DNA from: Oehlia diaphana
Taxonomy: Eukaryota; Glomeromycota; Glomeromycetes; Glomerales; Glomeraceae
Reading direction: 5' to 3'
DNA length: 38,333 nt
Assembly (NCBI GenBank): GCA_003833135.1
Contig: QZLH01001218.1
Coordinates: forward strand, 1 to 38,333
Each line of letters opens with the position of its first letter. Positions within the stretch are counted from its first letter, which is position 1. The notes beneath the pieces were generated by a model. That model was not told the DNA's origin. It worked only from the letters and a program-made list of their open reading frames with translations, and ran no database searches. A program made the position numbers and the translations under genes. Positions 12,092-22,023 of the stretch are shown piece by piece.

Positions 12092-12244
12092 ATGATAATC
12101 TTTGATATAAGTTCAAAAGATTTGTGCTTAGAAGATTTTAGTTTGGCTACTTCAAATGCTCTAAATTCGTTGTTAAGAAATCTACCGGAATTTCAAGAGA
12201 ATCTTGAACTTACCCGCAAAACATTCTTTAACCGTCTATATTAA
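12092..12244 (+). CDS. Small ORF, 50 codons, unrecognised
   Basis: ATG to TAA with coding-like composition: it begins MIIFDISSKDLCLEDFSLAT, continues with NALNSLLRNLPEFQENLEL and ends RKTFFNRLY. It is rich in Leu/Asn/Glu and predicted helical. It sits just downstream of the TACAGT repeat cluster, so it may be a transposon protein fragment. No splice partners were found. Confidence 0.3.
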   Translation: MIIFDISSKDLCLEDFSLATSNALNSLLRNLPEFQENLELTRKTFFNRLY

Positions 12245-12518
12245 ATATTTTTTCTGGATGAAAAAAAAATTAGAATAAAAAACAAACCATAATTACGTTT
12301 AGGAATTGCCCTTAGAAACGCACTACCCGTTGCATGATATCAATAAAATAATATTGTAGTAATGATGCAATATCATAAGATACTAAATAAAACTTAGACG
12401 TCTGCCATTATAATGATAAAGCAACTAATTCCATGTTATCATGTGGCTTGAATTTATATTTTTCTTGTATTTTTAGCTCCTTCATTTTTTCTTTTGCAAA
12501 AATCAAGGTCATTATCTT

Positions 12519-12750
12519 CCTATAAAAAAATGTTTGTCCTATAAATATTTGGAATGGGGTCAATTTTCCGGACACTCGCGCAATATTTGTTACAATTTAA
12601 TACAAGATGCGGAGATTGAGAATTTTTAACCACATAGAAAACGTACAATATCATGATGAATGTCCAATAAACGTCAAGTAAATGTTCGAAGCGGGGGTCG
12701 ATTTTCCGAACAAAAAACCGAACAGTGTTTGGACAATATTTTTTTATAGG
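12519..12750. mobile_element. MITE-like element with inverted ends
   Basis: The ends CCTATAAAAAAATGTTTGTCC (left) and, on the other strand, CCTATAAAAAAATATTGTCC (right) are inverted repeats with one small gap. Inside, GGGGTC(A/G)ATTTTCC occurs as direct copies near both ends (about 12555 and 12694), and ACAGTG lies near the right end. Length 232 bp, no coding capacity; the minus-strand frames here are shadows. The target duplication is not clear; TA within the TATA ends is possible. Confidence 0.6.
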
Positions 12751-13421
12751 GTCTCTCAAGAAAGTATTTTCCTGGCCATAATTTATTGCTTGCTATATGT
12801 TCGAGTTCATTATTTAAAATTTCCCCCTTCAACTCAAATTTTAAGGAGTTAAACATAACGTTGCACCGGATATCTTATCTCAATGTGCTACTTTCTTCTC
12901 TGTTTCATTTCAGAACTTTGGATTTTTGTTAATTTATAAAACACGTACACAAAAAAAAAAAAATGTTCAAATTAAATTAAATATATAATTATTTTTAATA
13001 ACAATAGAATTTATTGTTATCCAAATTCATCCATATTTTTTCAAACCGGATAAAGAATATCCGAATCGTAAACATTATGAATAATTATTAATCTCTATAT
13101 TATTAATCAAAAAGATGATTATAAATCAAAAATATAGATAATATTTAAACAATACAATATAAAGTAATAATAATAGGCCGAAATATAGAATTTCGTCTCA
13201 TAATACGATATAACGGCCGAGGAGTACCAAATTTGTATTTCATTCAACAAGATAATTTTACAATAGATAATTATAGAAATGTTGAACATAATCTTTATCG
13301 TGTTATTAAACATGAAAACCAATCGTTTCAGAAATATGGTTAGATTAAATTTTTATTTTCTCACGGAGGAACAATACTAATTTAAACTGGAATATTTCAA
13401 TACACAAAGAAATTCTATATA

Positions 13422-13590
13422 CCGAAACCTCGATATAATCATATAAGTAAAATCTTGATATATCGATATATCGGAATTGGGGTCTGGAGTGGATTATCAT
13501 AACTATAATTAATTTATCCTCGATATAACGGTGATATAACGGATTTTTGACAAATTTTATTAATGGTTCAATTATATCGAATTTCACTGT
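13422..13590. mobile_element. Tc1/pogo-like MITE remnant
   Basis: The left end CCGAAACCTCGATATAA and the right end ATTATATCGAATTTCACTG are imperfect inverted repeats of the CAGTGGAACCTCGATATAACG type, known from pogo/Tigger-like elements in many eukaryotes. CTCGATATAACGG also occurs internally (about 13529). Roughly 168 bp, non-coding, with degraded outermost bases. Confidence 0.55.
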
Positions 13591-14028
13591 GTATACAGTA
13601 TAAATAATATTTGTGCTATTCGGGTAACTTCCTAGAATCCATAAATATTTATAATTAATTACTAAATTGGATTTGATCTAAAAAAAGATTTGTTTATTGT
13701 TTGTGCAATTTGTAATTTTGAGTTTTTCCGACATCAAATAAAAATTGTTGAAAAGTTATGATCATATTACTTTTTATTTGTAAATAATTATATAACGGTA
13801 ACACGCTCTCCTTTTAAAAAAAGTAAACTCCGCTAAGCTACAACCTCGAACCAATTGCATGATAAAATAAACACAAAGTACTGGTCAAATAATTCAAAAA
13901 TTTGAGACACAGATATTAAGCTGTTAAATATCTTTAGGAAAGCGTATACACAACTTTTATGATGTAATATATGAAGAATTGTTATAAAAAGTATTCAAAT
14001 TTTTTAATTTTCTAAATTTTTTAAATAC

Positions 14029-14054
14029 AAAAAAAAAAAAAAAAAAAAAAAAAA
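14029..14054. repeat. Poly-A run of 26
   Basis: An uninterrupted A26 on the plus strand. It could be a retroposed tail, but no retroelement body or target duplication was found beside it. Confidence 0.8.
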
Positions 14055-14315
14055 TTTAATGATAAATTTAATGACATTTTTAATTCTCCCATTATATACA
14101 AAAAAAAAATCTTTTCATAACATTTAATGGCACTCTTTTCATTTACATTTTGCATTTATAAAACCGCTCGTGCCGCCTTCGCCGAAAATCAAAAATTTAA
14201 AGCAAGAAACCATTAACTTCTATCGCCAAATTAAGATTAAGATTTTATTGCTTGGCAGCAGCGTATAAAATCTACTGGAATATATTCAGTGAACCGGATT
14301 TTTTTCGGTATTTTC

Positions 14316-14492
14316 TTACCCGCCTAACGAATTATAAACATTACGAAAGATCCCGAAATCATCATAACAAAGATCAATATACGGAAGACTAGTTTCTGGC
14401 TCTTCTAACGGGGTAAATTCAGAAGGATGGCGATAGGAATATGCAATATTCCTTATCTTCCAGTGACCGAGATTTTTTACACGCTGCTTGGC
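14316..14492 (-). pseudogene. Transposon-type protein fragment
   Basis: One open stretch of 58 codons on the minus strand reads NLGHWKIRNIAYSYRHPSEF, TPLEEPETSLPYIDLCYDDF and GIFRNVYNSLGG, then TAA or a splice donor (GG|GTAAGA). Composition is clearly protein-like and unlike its flanks. The pattern (I/L)D(L)xYDDFGIFRNVYxSLGG recalls proteins of large DNA transposons (Plavaka/CACTA-like) abundant in Glomeromycotina; this assignment is from memory of the family and is tentative. The upstream side runs straight into a poly-A/T tract without coding, so the fragment is truncated. No start codon is assigned. Confidence 0.5.
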
Positions 14493-15342
14493 GTTATTTT
14501 TTTTTATTATAAGAATTTTCTTTTAAAAAAAAACCTTTTTATATTTGTATATGAAAAAAAAAATTTCTAAGTGTGTATTGTTAAAATCGATATTTTAGAA
14601 CTTTTAAGTTTATAAAAGTTATTAATTCGTTTATTAATTATTTACGTTATCGTATTTTTTTTATCACTCGTATCTACTTATCGAAAAATTTCTACCGACT
14701 TAATAATATCTCATTTTCCCTTTTATCTTGTTCTCTTTAATTGTGCTGTGTGTAACATCGTAATATTAGTTCGTTCGTGAATTTTGCCAGATTAAATAAA
14801 ACAAATTAATGCCAATAATTTGAAGAAATATTTATTTTTCTCTCATAAAAATTGATACGAATATCCAAGCAAATAAAGCTACTCTAAATAAAAAAAATTT
14901 GTGATTTCGTCAACTTTTTTGTATCATTTCATCATCATCGAGGCTTACTCTCAAGTCTCTCCCTGTAGGTTTAAACGTATAATTTATATCGGACTTTTTT
15001 TTTGATACATGATGTTGCGTTACCTTAGATTAGATTTTATAACGTACATATGTTGCAATCGTTTCATGATTAAAGTCAAGTCAAAATAATATGTAAAATG
15101 CTTTGTTACAAATGCTGTGCAAAGCCACATTAAAAGCCACATCAGCATTCCTTCTCAATTAAGAGCTGCGACCCATTACCCGTTTACCCGGACAATCCGG
15201 GTATACTCGAGTATTTATGAGTATCTGGGTCATGGAATAGCAAATGGGTAAAAATGGGTAATACCAGTTTTGTATCCTTTTTGTGTTGATACACATACTC
15301 GGGTATTACCCGGAGCAATTACTCCAACCGAAATTAAATTTT

Positions 15343-15368
15343 GCCAGAGTTAAGATGTTAACTCTGGC
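15343..15368. repeat. Hairpin inside the hAT-like element
   Basis: GCCAGAGTTAA, loop GATG, TTAACTCTGGC is a perfect 11-bp stem. An imperfect A+T-rich extension (ATTAAATT(T/A)TG) lengthens each arm to about 25 bp. The CTGGCC..AATTAA motifs recur near 17215-17245. Confidence 0.8.
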
Positions 15369-15429
15369 CATAATTTAATGCCGATCAGAATTAAGGGTTT
15401 TTGCTTGGCCGAATGAAATTCTTAAAATT

Positions 15430-15510
15430 TTCATACGCAGTCATACGCAGTCATACGCATAGTAAACTGTTAGAATTATTGTGATATAACTGCGGATGAC
15501 TGCATATGAA
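15430..15510. repeat. Foldback with TCATACGCAG decamers
   Basis: Three tandem copies of TCATACGCAG/T (15431-15460) are answered in inverted orientation by the run at about 15485-15510, whose complement reads TTCATATGCAGTCATCCGCA. A small palindromic insertion inside the larger element is likely. Confidence 0.65.
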
Positions 15511-15534
15511 CAATTAAAAAAATGAGTTTGACGT

Positions 15535-15957
15535 TAGGGATGGGAACGGTTCGTTCGGTTCCATTTCGGTTCGCCGTCGGTTCCTCTTCGGTTCCCATTA
15601 AGAAAAATATGAGCTACATGTGTCAAATTAAAGACACAAGTAGAATATGTGTTGATTATGAATTAAAAAAATATTGATTGGTTAACAATTAATAGTTTGT
15701 TCATGATCATCATAATTTTGATGTTGATCATATTTTGAACCGGTTTTTTGGAACCGGTTCGGAACCGATTCGGTTCAATTTTTAAAAGCTACTAAAATTG
15801 TTTTTGACTTATAAATTTCTTTTTTTTTATTTATTGTAAAAAATGTGTTTCTCTATTCCCAATAAGATTTTTGGCTCATATAAGTTCGAAATCCACGAGA
15901 TTTGGATCGGTTCCAAAAACCGCTCAAAATTACGTAATCGAACCGACCCCATCCCTA
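15535..15957. mobile_element. Nested hAT-like MITE, 423 bp
   Basis: The left end TAGGGATGGGAACGGTTCG and the right end CGAACCGACCCCATCCCTA are inverted repeats with the TAGGGATGGG start common in hAT elements. Subterminal GGTTCGGTTCC/GGAACCGG copies fill both sides. Flanking octamers TTTGACGT and TTTGGTCC agree at only part of their length, so the target duplication is weak. The frame starting at 15843 runs across the right end and is not a gene. Confidence 0.65.
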
Positions 15958-16312
15958 TTTGGTCCGGTGTAATACCTAAGCCCGTGATAAGTCACGTTGC
16001 CACCTTAGATATTAACAAACGTCATTCTTTATTAATAATATAAATAAATACAATAATATGCTTGGTTTAATAACATGTAAAAAAAATATTAGTATGAAAA
16101 TTTAATTAATATATTTATCCATTCTTTAATAATTATAATTCCCATTTTTCGAGTTATTCCTTTGGGGAGGTCACATCTGACGTCCTTTTATATTTGTTTA
16201 TGTGTAACGTTGTAGATCCGGATATTTTAAAATTATCTTCAAAATTTCAGCCTTTCCAACAAATTTCATAATAATCCTTAATAAATAATTTATCCGATAC
16301 TCAATAATTTAC

Positions 16313-16566
16313 CCGATACTTAACAGTTCATGATCTACTGTACTACTTAATATTGTTGATCGTTAGTCATCCCATAGTTTAACGTCATTGCGGACTCTAA
16401 TTGGTCCATATTTATACCAATAGTTTAGAGTCATTTCAGACTCACGTGATAAAATAAACTGAACTAACTAAATTAAATAAAATAAAGTTTATACAGTAAT
16501 TTTGAATATAAAACTGCGCCACATAATTAATAAATTTACTATGTATACTACGGCATTACACCGGGC
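16313..16566. repeat. 254-bp copy left of the N gap
   Basis: This segment, from CCGATACTTAACAG to ACACCGGGC, appears identical to 16911-17164 on the other side of the gap. It contains TCACGTGA and an imperfect palindrome with arms GACTCTAA and TTTAGAGTC. Confidence 0.9.
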
Positions 16567-16910
16567 NNNNNNNNNNNNNNNNNNNNNNNNNNNNNNNNNN
16601 NNNNNNNNNNNNNNNNNNNNNNNNNNNNNNNNNNNNNNNNNNNNNNNNNNNNNNNNNNNNNNNNNNNNNNNNNNNNNNNNNNNNNNNNNNNNNNNNNNNN
16701 NNNNNNNNNNNNNNNNNNNNNNNNNNNNNNNNNNNNNNNNNNNNNNNNNNNNNNNNNNNNNNNNNNNNNNNNNNNNNNNNNNNNNNNNNNNNNNNNNNNN
16801 NNNNNNNNNNNNNNNNNNNNNNNNNNNNNNNNNNNNNNNNNNNNNNNNNNNNNNNNNNNNNNNNNNNNNNNNNNNNNNNNNNNNNNNNNNNNNNNNNNNN
16901 NNNNNNNNNN
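16567..16910. other. Assembly gap, 344 Ns
   Basis: An unresolved run of N. Any frame crossing it has no meaning. Confidence 1.
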
Positions 16911-17164
16911 CCGATACTTAACAGTTCATGATCTACTGTACTACTTAATATTGTTGATCGTTAGTCATCCCATAGTTTAACGTCATTGCGGACTCTAATT
17001 GGTCCATATTTATACCAATAGTTTAGAGTCATTTCAGACTCACGTGATAAAATAAACTGAACTAACTAAATTAAATAAAATAAAGTTTATACAGTAATTT
17101 TGAATATAAAACTGCGCCACATAATTAATAAATTTACTATGTATACTACGGCATTACACCGGGC
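16911..17164. repeat. 254-bp copy right of the N gap
   Basis: It matches 16313-16566 along its whole length with no difference seen, and both copies abut the gap at opposite ends of the unit. That pattern is typical of overlapping contig ends scaffolded without merging. Confidence 0.9.
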
Positions 17165-17794
17165 ATATATTACCATGCGTATGAAAATTTCATAAAGATG
17201 CAAATAGCTGTAAATCTGGCCAAAATTATATATTCGGCCAGAATTAAGTGGTGTATTTGGCGACTTTAACAACACTTATTTGATAATTTATTATTTTTCA
17301 AGTTCAAACAATATCAAAGTTTTTTAAATTCAATAAATATTTTGATTTGTATATTTATTGAGAAAAAGAATTTACCCGAATATTACTCGAGTCATATCTG
17401 ATAAAGAGGTAAATGGGTATAAACGGGTAATACCCGTTATGGAGTCGGGTAATACTTTTTTTGATTGGGGTATCCAGATCCAGAAATTCTGACGGGTCGC
17501 AGCTCTACTTCTCATGTTTGTTCAAATTGAATTTGTCCAATTTTTTTTTAAAAAATTTTGTTAAACACAGCCTACACTAATAATAAGCCCATATTTGCTT
17601 TCTCTAAGCCAAGGAAATTAGAACTAATTTATAGAAGAAGAACTTATATTAAGTTTATGAAATATTACTATATAACTTATTGAACAAGGTAAATTTTACC
17701 CAAAGCTGAAATGCTGGTATCAAAATTACGAAAGATAAAAGTAATTTAATAATGTTATGGCATACATATTTCTCCTATAGAAAATGTCAAAAAT

Positions 17795-17890
17795 CACGGT
17801 GTGGTGATCATCACCGTACCAGAATTAGTGCGGGCGGAGTTTCATGACATTTTTAATTCCGCCCAAAATTCTATCCTAATTCTGGTGAGA
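17795..17890. repeat. Foldback element (CCAGAATTAG arms)
   Basis: ACCAGAATTAG..GGGCGGA at the left is mirrored by TCCGCCC..CTAATTCTGGT at the right. A GGTGATCATCACC odd palindrome sits just outside. An open frame of about 60 codons crosses it but follows the palindrome and is not called coding. Confidence 0.65.
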
Positions 17891-18036
17891 GATGACAATC
17901 AATATGTAGCGTTCAAAAAAAAATCGCAGATCAACCGTGAATATCAAGCAACTGAACTTGGATAATTTCATGCTTTGAGGCTGGAATATGATTGATATAT
18001 TTACGGAAGTAACATGGAGCGATAAAACACGGAAAT

Positions 18037-18655
18037 TGCTATAAAGAGCCTTTTTGGATTAATCTAAAAATTCCAATAAAAAAAAAGTCTCAAATAACTC
18101 CAAGATTAATTTATCAAGCAAATTTACCTAAATCGCTTGAAATAGAAGAAGATTATTATAGCCCTATTTTTGGCATAATTAATATGTTTTGGCAAATATT
18201 TATACTTAGAAATGATAATCAAATCACTGAACTTTATAGTAGAAGCTTTGTTATGCCTCCTGGTACTCATATTGATAATAGTGTTTCTATTTCACACTTA
18301 GTTTTCTTTTTCTAATCGTTAAATTTATGTCTTTTTAATATAGATTCTGGATATCGTTATGCAATTAGAAAATCTTCACTTGAAAATGGTGGAGCCATTT
18401 TTGATAACATTGAATATAATTGATTGACATTTCTAAACATATTATCCTGAACCTATTCCAAAGGATCTTACAGACGAATTAACAATCTCAAATGTATCAG
18501 AATTATGTTTAATTTAATCCCAAACTATAATGACTTAAAAAAACCAATTTTAAATTTTATGGTAATAAATTTCTCAAGAATTTGAAGAAATTTCAGCAAA
18601 TTTAGATGATGAAAATCTTAATACAACTTCATTAGAATTTTTATTAAATATTTAA
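18037..18655 (+). pseudogene. Degenerate intron-containing gene, unrecognised
   Basis: The plus strand reads CYKEPFWINLKIP, then shifts frame at A9 into SQITPRLIYQANLPKSLEIE, EDYYSPIFGIINMFWQIFIL and SFVMPPGTHIDN. A 63-bp intron (18281-18343, GTGTTT..TATAG, branch-like CTAAT) leads in frame to SGYRYAIRKSSLENGGAIFD and NIEYN, then TGA. Further protein-like pieces follow in other frames: YPEPIPKDLTDELTISNVSE and SQEFEEISANLDDENLNTTS. The splice site and composition argue for a real former gene. The frameshift, stops and no clear start argue for decay. A MATH-type domain crossed my mind from the W-x-I and G-x-x-Y-A-I spacing but is not supported enough to name. Confidence 0.45.
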
Positions 18656-18993
18656 GAATTAGAACTTTATTTAAGATCTTTTTTTAATTTTGATAGTTTT
18701 TTTTTTAAATTTTAAAAGTACAGTTTTTAGTTTTTTTATAAATCATAGATTCTATTTCTTCATTTCGCTTTAGCTATATATGCCGATTTTTTATTATTAA
18801 AATTTTACGTGTATGGGCAAATTAATTAATGGATAAATTTAAAATTTTTTCTTATATTTAAACTTAATACTTAGTTCTTCGTTAGTATGTATCATAAAAC
18901 ATCACAAATTTTTTTATTCAGTTAATACCGTTTATTTTTTTATGACTATATTAAGCCTTACTACTGAAGACTCTCTTTTTATCGCTATAAGCG

Positions 18994-19117
18994 GAGGGAG
19001 CAACAATGGCTATGGAAGCCGCTATGGTCAAAAGTGCATAGCAAAACATAGCGTGTACACGTTATGTTTTTCTACGCAATTTTGACCGCTATCGCTTGCC
19101 ATGAATGGGCTCTCCCC
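18994..19117. mobile_element. Foldback MITE, ~124 bp
   Basis: Two arms of about 55 bp meet at the centre GTGTACAC (19053-19060). The arms share GGGAG, ATGGC, GCTAT/GATAG, GGTCAAAA, TGC(A/G)TAG and AAAACATA(G/A)CGTGTA. The whole could form one long hairpin. The frames drawn through it are shadows. Confidence 0.7.
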
Positions 19118-19154
19118 CATAAATATTACTTTTTCGTAAGGGTAATATTATATA

Positions 19155-19353
19155 TACAGTGCCTGGAAAAAGGGTATCCGGACTTTTTGCCGAAGTCCAT
19201 TTCACCGAAACCAATTTCGCCGAAGCCATTTCGCCAAAGGGATATTTCATCGAAGGGATATTTCGCCGAAAGGACGTTTCGCCGAAATACCATTTTATCG
19301 AAACCCATTTCACCGAGTCGAATCCATTTTATCGAATGGACATTTCACCGAAA
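19155..19353. repeat. Array 1 of TTTCGCCGAA-type units
   Basis: TACAGTGCCTGG at 19155 precedes about ten units of 14-19 bp (mostly 15-16) from 19199. The unit core is (G/A)(C/T)CGAA followed by 3-7 variable bases and ATTT(C/T), for example GCCGAAGCCATTTC and ATCGAAGGGATATTTC. The core is constant while the middle varies, as in arrays of protein-binding sites. Long frames through it (ISPKPISPKPF and others) come from the repeat itself. Confidence 0.75.
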
Positions 19354-19716
19354 AAAATATTTGTTCCATTTTGTTTTTATATTAAATACATAAAGAAATG
19401 ATTTCTAGAAAAATTTTCGAATTAGCTGATTTTTATTAAAATTATTTCGTTGTTTACAATATATTACTGTAATAGTTTTTTTTTACTTTTCGTGAATAAA
19501 TGTCTTCAGGAAATAAAGTAATATATTTATTTCTATATATATTTAAAATATAAAGAAATATAAAACAATTTATTTTAACTTAAAATTTCTATTAAAATCC
19601 TCATTTTTTAAGCAAAATTTACAAATATATTACTTATGGGTTGATTAATGAAAAAAAAGAGATTTATATAGAAGTACATTTGTGCAATAATTGTACCAAT
19701 TTATAGGTGATCGGGT

Positions 19717-19836
19717 TACAGTACATTTCGCCGAAGCCATTTCACCGAAAGGATATTTCACCGAACGTTTCGCCGAAAGTGCATTTTATCGAATCCATTT
19801 CATCGAATTGCCCATTTCGCCAAATGGACATTTCGT
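19717..19836. repeat. Array 2 of TTTCGCCGAA-type units
   Basis: A second array in the same orientation, again led by TACAGT (19717-19722), with about seven units such as GCCGAAGCCATTTC and ACCGAAAGGATATTTC. About 360 bp of A+T-rich spacer separates it from array 1. Confidence 0.75.
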
Positions 19837-20149
19837 GCGTCAGAAATTTACGTAAGTTGCCTGCTGATGTTCATCTTCCTCTTCAGTACTAGTAGCTTTA
19901 TTTTCCAAATTATATGTCTCATACCTTTTTTAATTATACTAGTGTATTTTTTATCAAAAGGTTCCTTTACCTCCAATAAGTAATTGGATCAGATAGCGCG
20001 TGCTGAATTATTTTTTTACGATGGATATTAAATTTTTCTTTCATAAGGAAATAGAGACGAAGGAAGGGTTTTTTAAAATTTATTAAATGAAATCGAATAT
20101 AATTTAAGTCGGTGAATTAGGTTTTTTTATAAGGATTTTTCTAACTATT

Positions 20150-20174
20150 ACCGGAAGTGATGATCACTCCCGGT
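20150..20174. repeat. Hairpin ACCGG(A/G)AGTGAT
   Basis: ACCGGAAGTGAT - G - ATCACTCCCGGT, 12-bp arms with one mismatch. It stands out in otherwise A+T-rich DNA that has no other feature between 19840 and 20850. Confidence 0.75.
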
Positions 20175-20855
20175 GATTCGAAGTAAAAAACTTTAAAATA
20201 TATTAAATTTTCCTAATTTTAATGAGAGGAAGTAGATACGGAGAAAGATTTTACATTAACGTCTTTTATTAAGAAAGAGGTATAGTGTTTTTTTCATGAT
20301 TAACATTTCTCATGGTTAGTATTGAATTTCTTTCATGAATTTAAATGTATGTCTGGAAGGAAATATAAAAGAGGGTTTTCTTAGGATTAGTATTGAAGAA
20401 TTGGGTAATCACCAATTTATATTGATAAATGAGCACGTTTGGTCTATTTCTCGATGATGTTATAGATCTTAAAATATTTTAAAAATAAGTTAAAAAAAGG
20501 ACTAGGTGGAATTGATAGAACAAATTAATCATGTTACACGGTTAGATCAAATCGTCAAAAGTATCAACTATATTGTTTTATTATTGTATGAAAAGACGCG
20601 ATCCGCTACTTTTTGATAATAAATTTTTTACCGACTGAAATAATTAATCCATCGCGTGAAACTTTTTAATTGAAATATAATAAATTTCATTAAAATTTTA
20701 TTTATACGATAAATAGGAAAACCGGATTAAATAAAATAGCATTTTTAAGTAAAAAAAAAAAATCAAAATTCAAAAAATAATCTATATAATAAATAACAAA
20801 TTCACTTAAAATAGAAACATGAGTGTTAAAATTTTCGATTAATTTCGTAATTTAC

Positions 20856-21444
20856 CATCTAATAATCCTGGAAGAAATATATATTGAACGCTCTACAAAA
20901 AGAAAAAAAAATGAAATGTTAGTTAAAACGTTTCTTTAAATAAAATTCCTATCAAATCTTCTATTGCATCATCCAAATCCTCCAAGCAATGTTGCTCTTA
21001 ACTTGTACCTTTCAAGGTGTTCAGTAGGAGGTATCTACGGTTAAAGAAACGGTAGTAAAGGTCTTACTAACTCCCCTAACTCCCAATTCCCAACGTCTAC
21101 CTTTCATTCAAAATCTAAGGCCAAAATATTCGTTCAGACGTTCAAGTAGGTACCTACAAAAAAAAGGACAAAAGAAATGTTAATAAAGTTTATTAGCATT
21201 CCTTAAATCACCACTCCCTAATTCCTACCTTCCATTGAAACCGATTTCAAGTACTGAAGTCAAATAATATCCAAAGCGTCCGGTAGGTACCTACAAAATA
21301 AGAAGAAATCAAAAGGAACATTAATAAAATTGCACCAATTTTCCTTAAATTCTGCTCTCCACGCTCAGCTCTCACCTAATTGTGAGATTTTGGCTTCAAA
21401 GTGGCGTTCTTATTCCGATTCTATTTGTCCTAAGTCCGGTAGTA
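20856..21444 (-). pseudogene. Tandem mini-exon array (five exon-like units)
   Basis: On the minus strand five short exon-like blocks repeat with acceptor spacing of 154, 137, 119 and 142 bp: 21376-21444, 21229-21290, 21101-21153, 21009-21034 and 20856-20892. Four follow a T-rich or TTTGTAG-like acceptor and all end at a GT donor (GTGAGA, GTAGGA, GTAGAC, GTACAA, GTAAAT). Branch-like TGCTAATAAAC and TAACTAACATT precede two acceptors. Blocks 2-4 share (G/A)TACCT(A/C)C starts; block 3 reads YLLERLNEYFGLRF. Several blocks carry stops in the common frame, so this copy looks degenerate. No start exon was found. Architecture matches the better preserved array at 27652-28470. Confidence 0.45.
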
Positions 21445-22023
21445 CTTAAAACTTTTCTTTGAAAAAAAAAAATTGTTTAAAAAAATAAAAATAAAAAAAA
21501 TTGTTTTTTAATAAGAAAAATAAAAAATAAATTTAATTTTTTTTTTTCACCTTTCTTTCCGCCGGCTTAAAAAAAACGAATAAAATTTTTTTTTTTTTAA
21601 AAAAAAATGATCGATAAAATTCAAGTTTTTATATCCACCGTCAAAATACTAGTTAGTATAACATGCATCTTGTCTATACTGAGTATAGCTTAAAGTACCA
21701 CACTTAGTATATATATTAATAAATAATTAATATGATATATATATTTAAGAAAAGACAAGTGTATAACCTACTTAGATTATGTATCAAGTAATTACACGAG
21801 AAGCGGTTAAGATTTGCGAGGAGGTACAAGATATACCAAAAAGAAAAACAAACCGAATTGATCCTAAATATGTCAAATTATTAATAAGAATTTAAAACAA
21901 CACATACCGATGAATGCAATTACTCATTAATAATAACCAGGCGAGTACTTAAACATCCAACTTATTCATCACGTTCAACTTCGACCTATCCAATCCAAGT
22001 ACGAACTACTCATCCAATAAGTA

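Larger units (their letters stand above)
15159..17507. mobile_element. hAT-like element with nested insertions
   Basis: The termini are inverted: AGAGCTGCGACCC at the left (15162-15174) and GGGTCGCAGCTCT at the right (17494-17506), followed by subterminal ACCCG/CGGGT-rich DNA on both sides (CGGGTATTACCCG type). Immediate flanks are CTTCTCAA (15151-15158) and CTTCTCAT (17508-17515), seven of eight matching, as expected for the 8-bp target duplication of hAT transposons. No transposase frame is present, so it is non-autonomous. The apparent 2349-bp length includes a 344-N gap and a 254-bp duplication that are probably artefacts; true length may be near 1.75 kb. Confidence 0.7.

Noticed and set aside
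13800..13860. Possible tRNA T-arm-like GGTTCGAGGTTGTAG on the minus strand near 13835-13855
   Set aside because: No matching acceptor, D or anticodon stems were found.
16502..16921. 139-codon frame
   Set aside because: Almost entirely undefined bases from the N gap.
17780..17970. Open plus-strand frame of about 60 codons (HGVVIITVPELVRAEFHDIF and on)
   Set aside because: It runs through a foldback element; the reading follows the palindrome, and no start or splice sites were found.
19064..19401. Four overlapping frames with ISPKPISPKPF-like peptides
   Set aside because: They are translations of the TTTCGCCGAA array in different frames.
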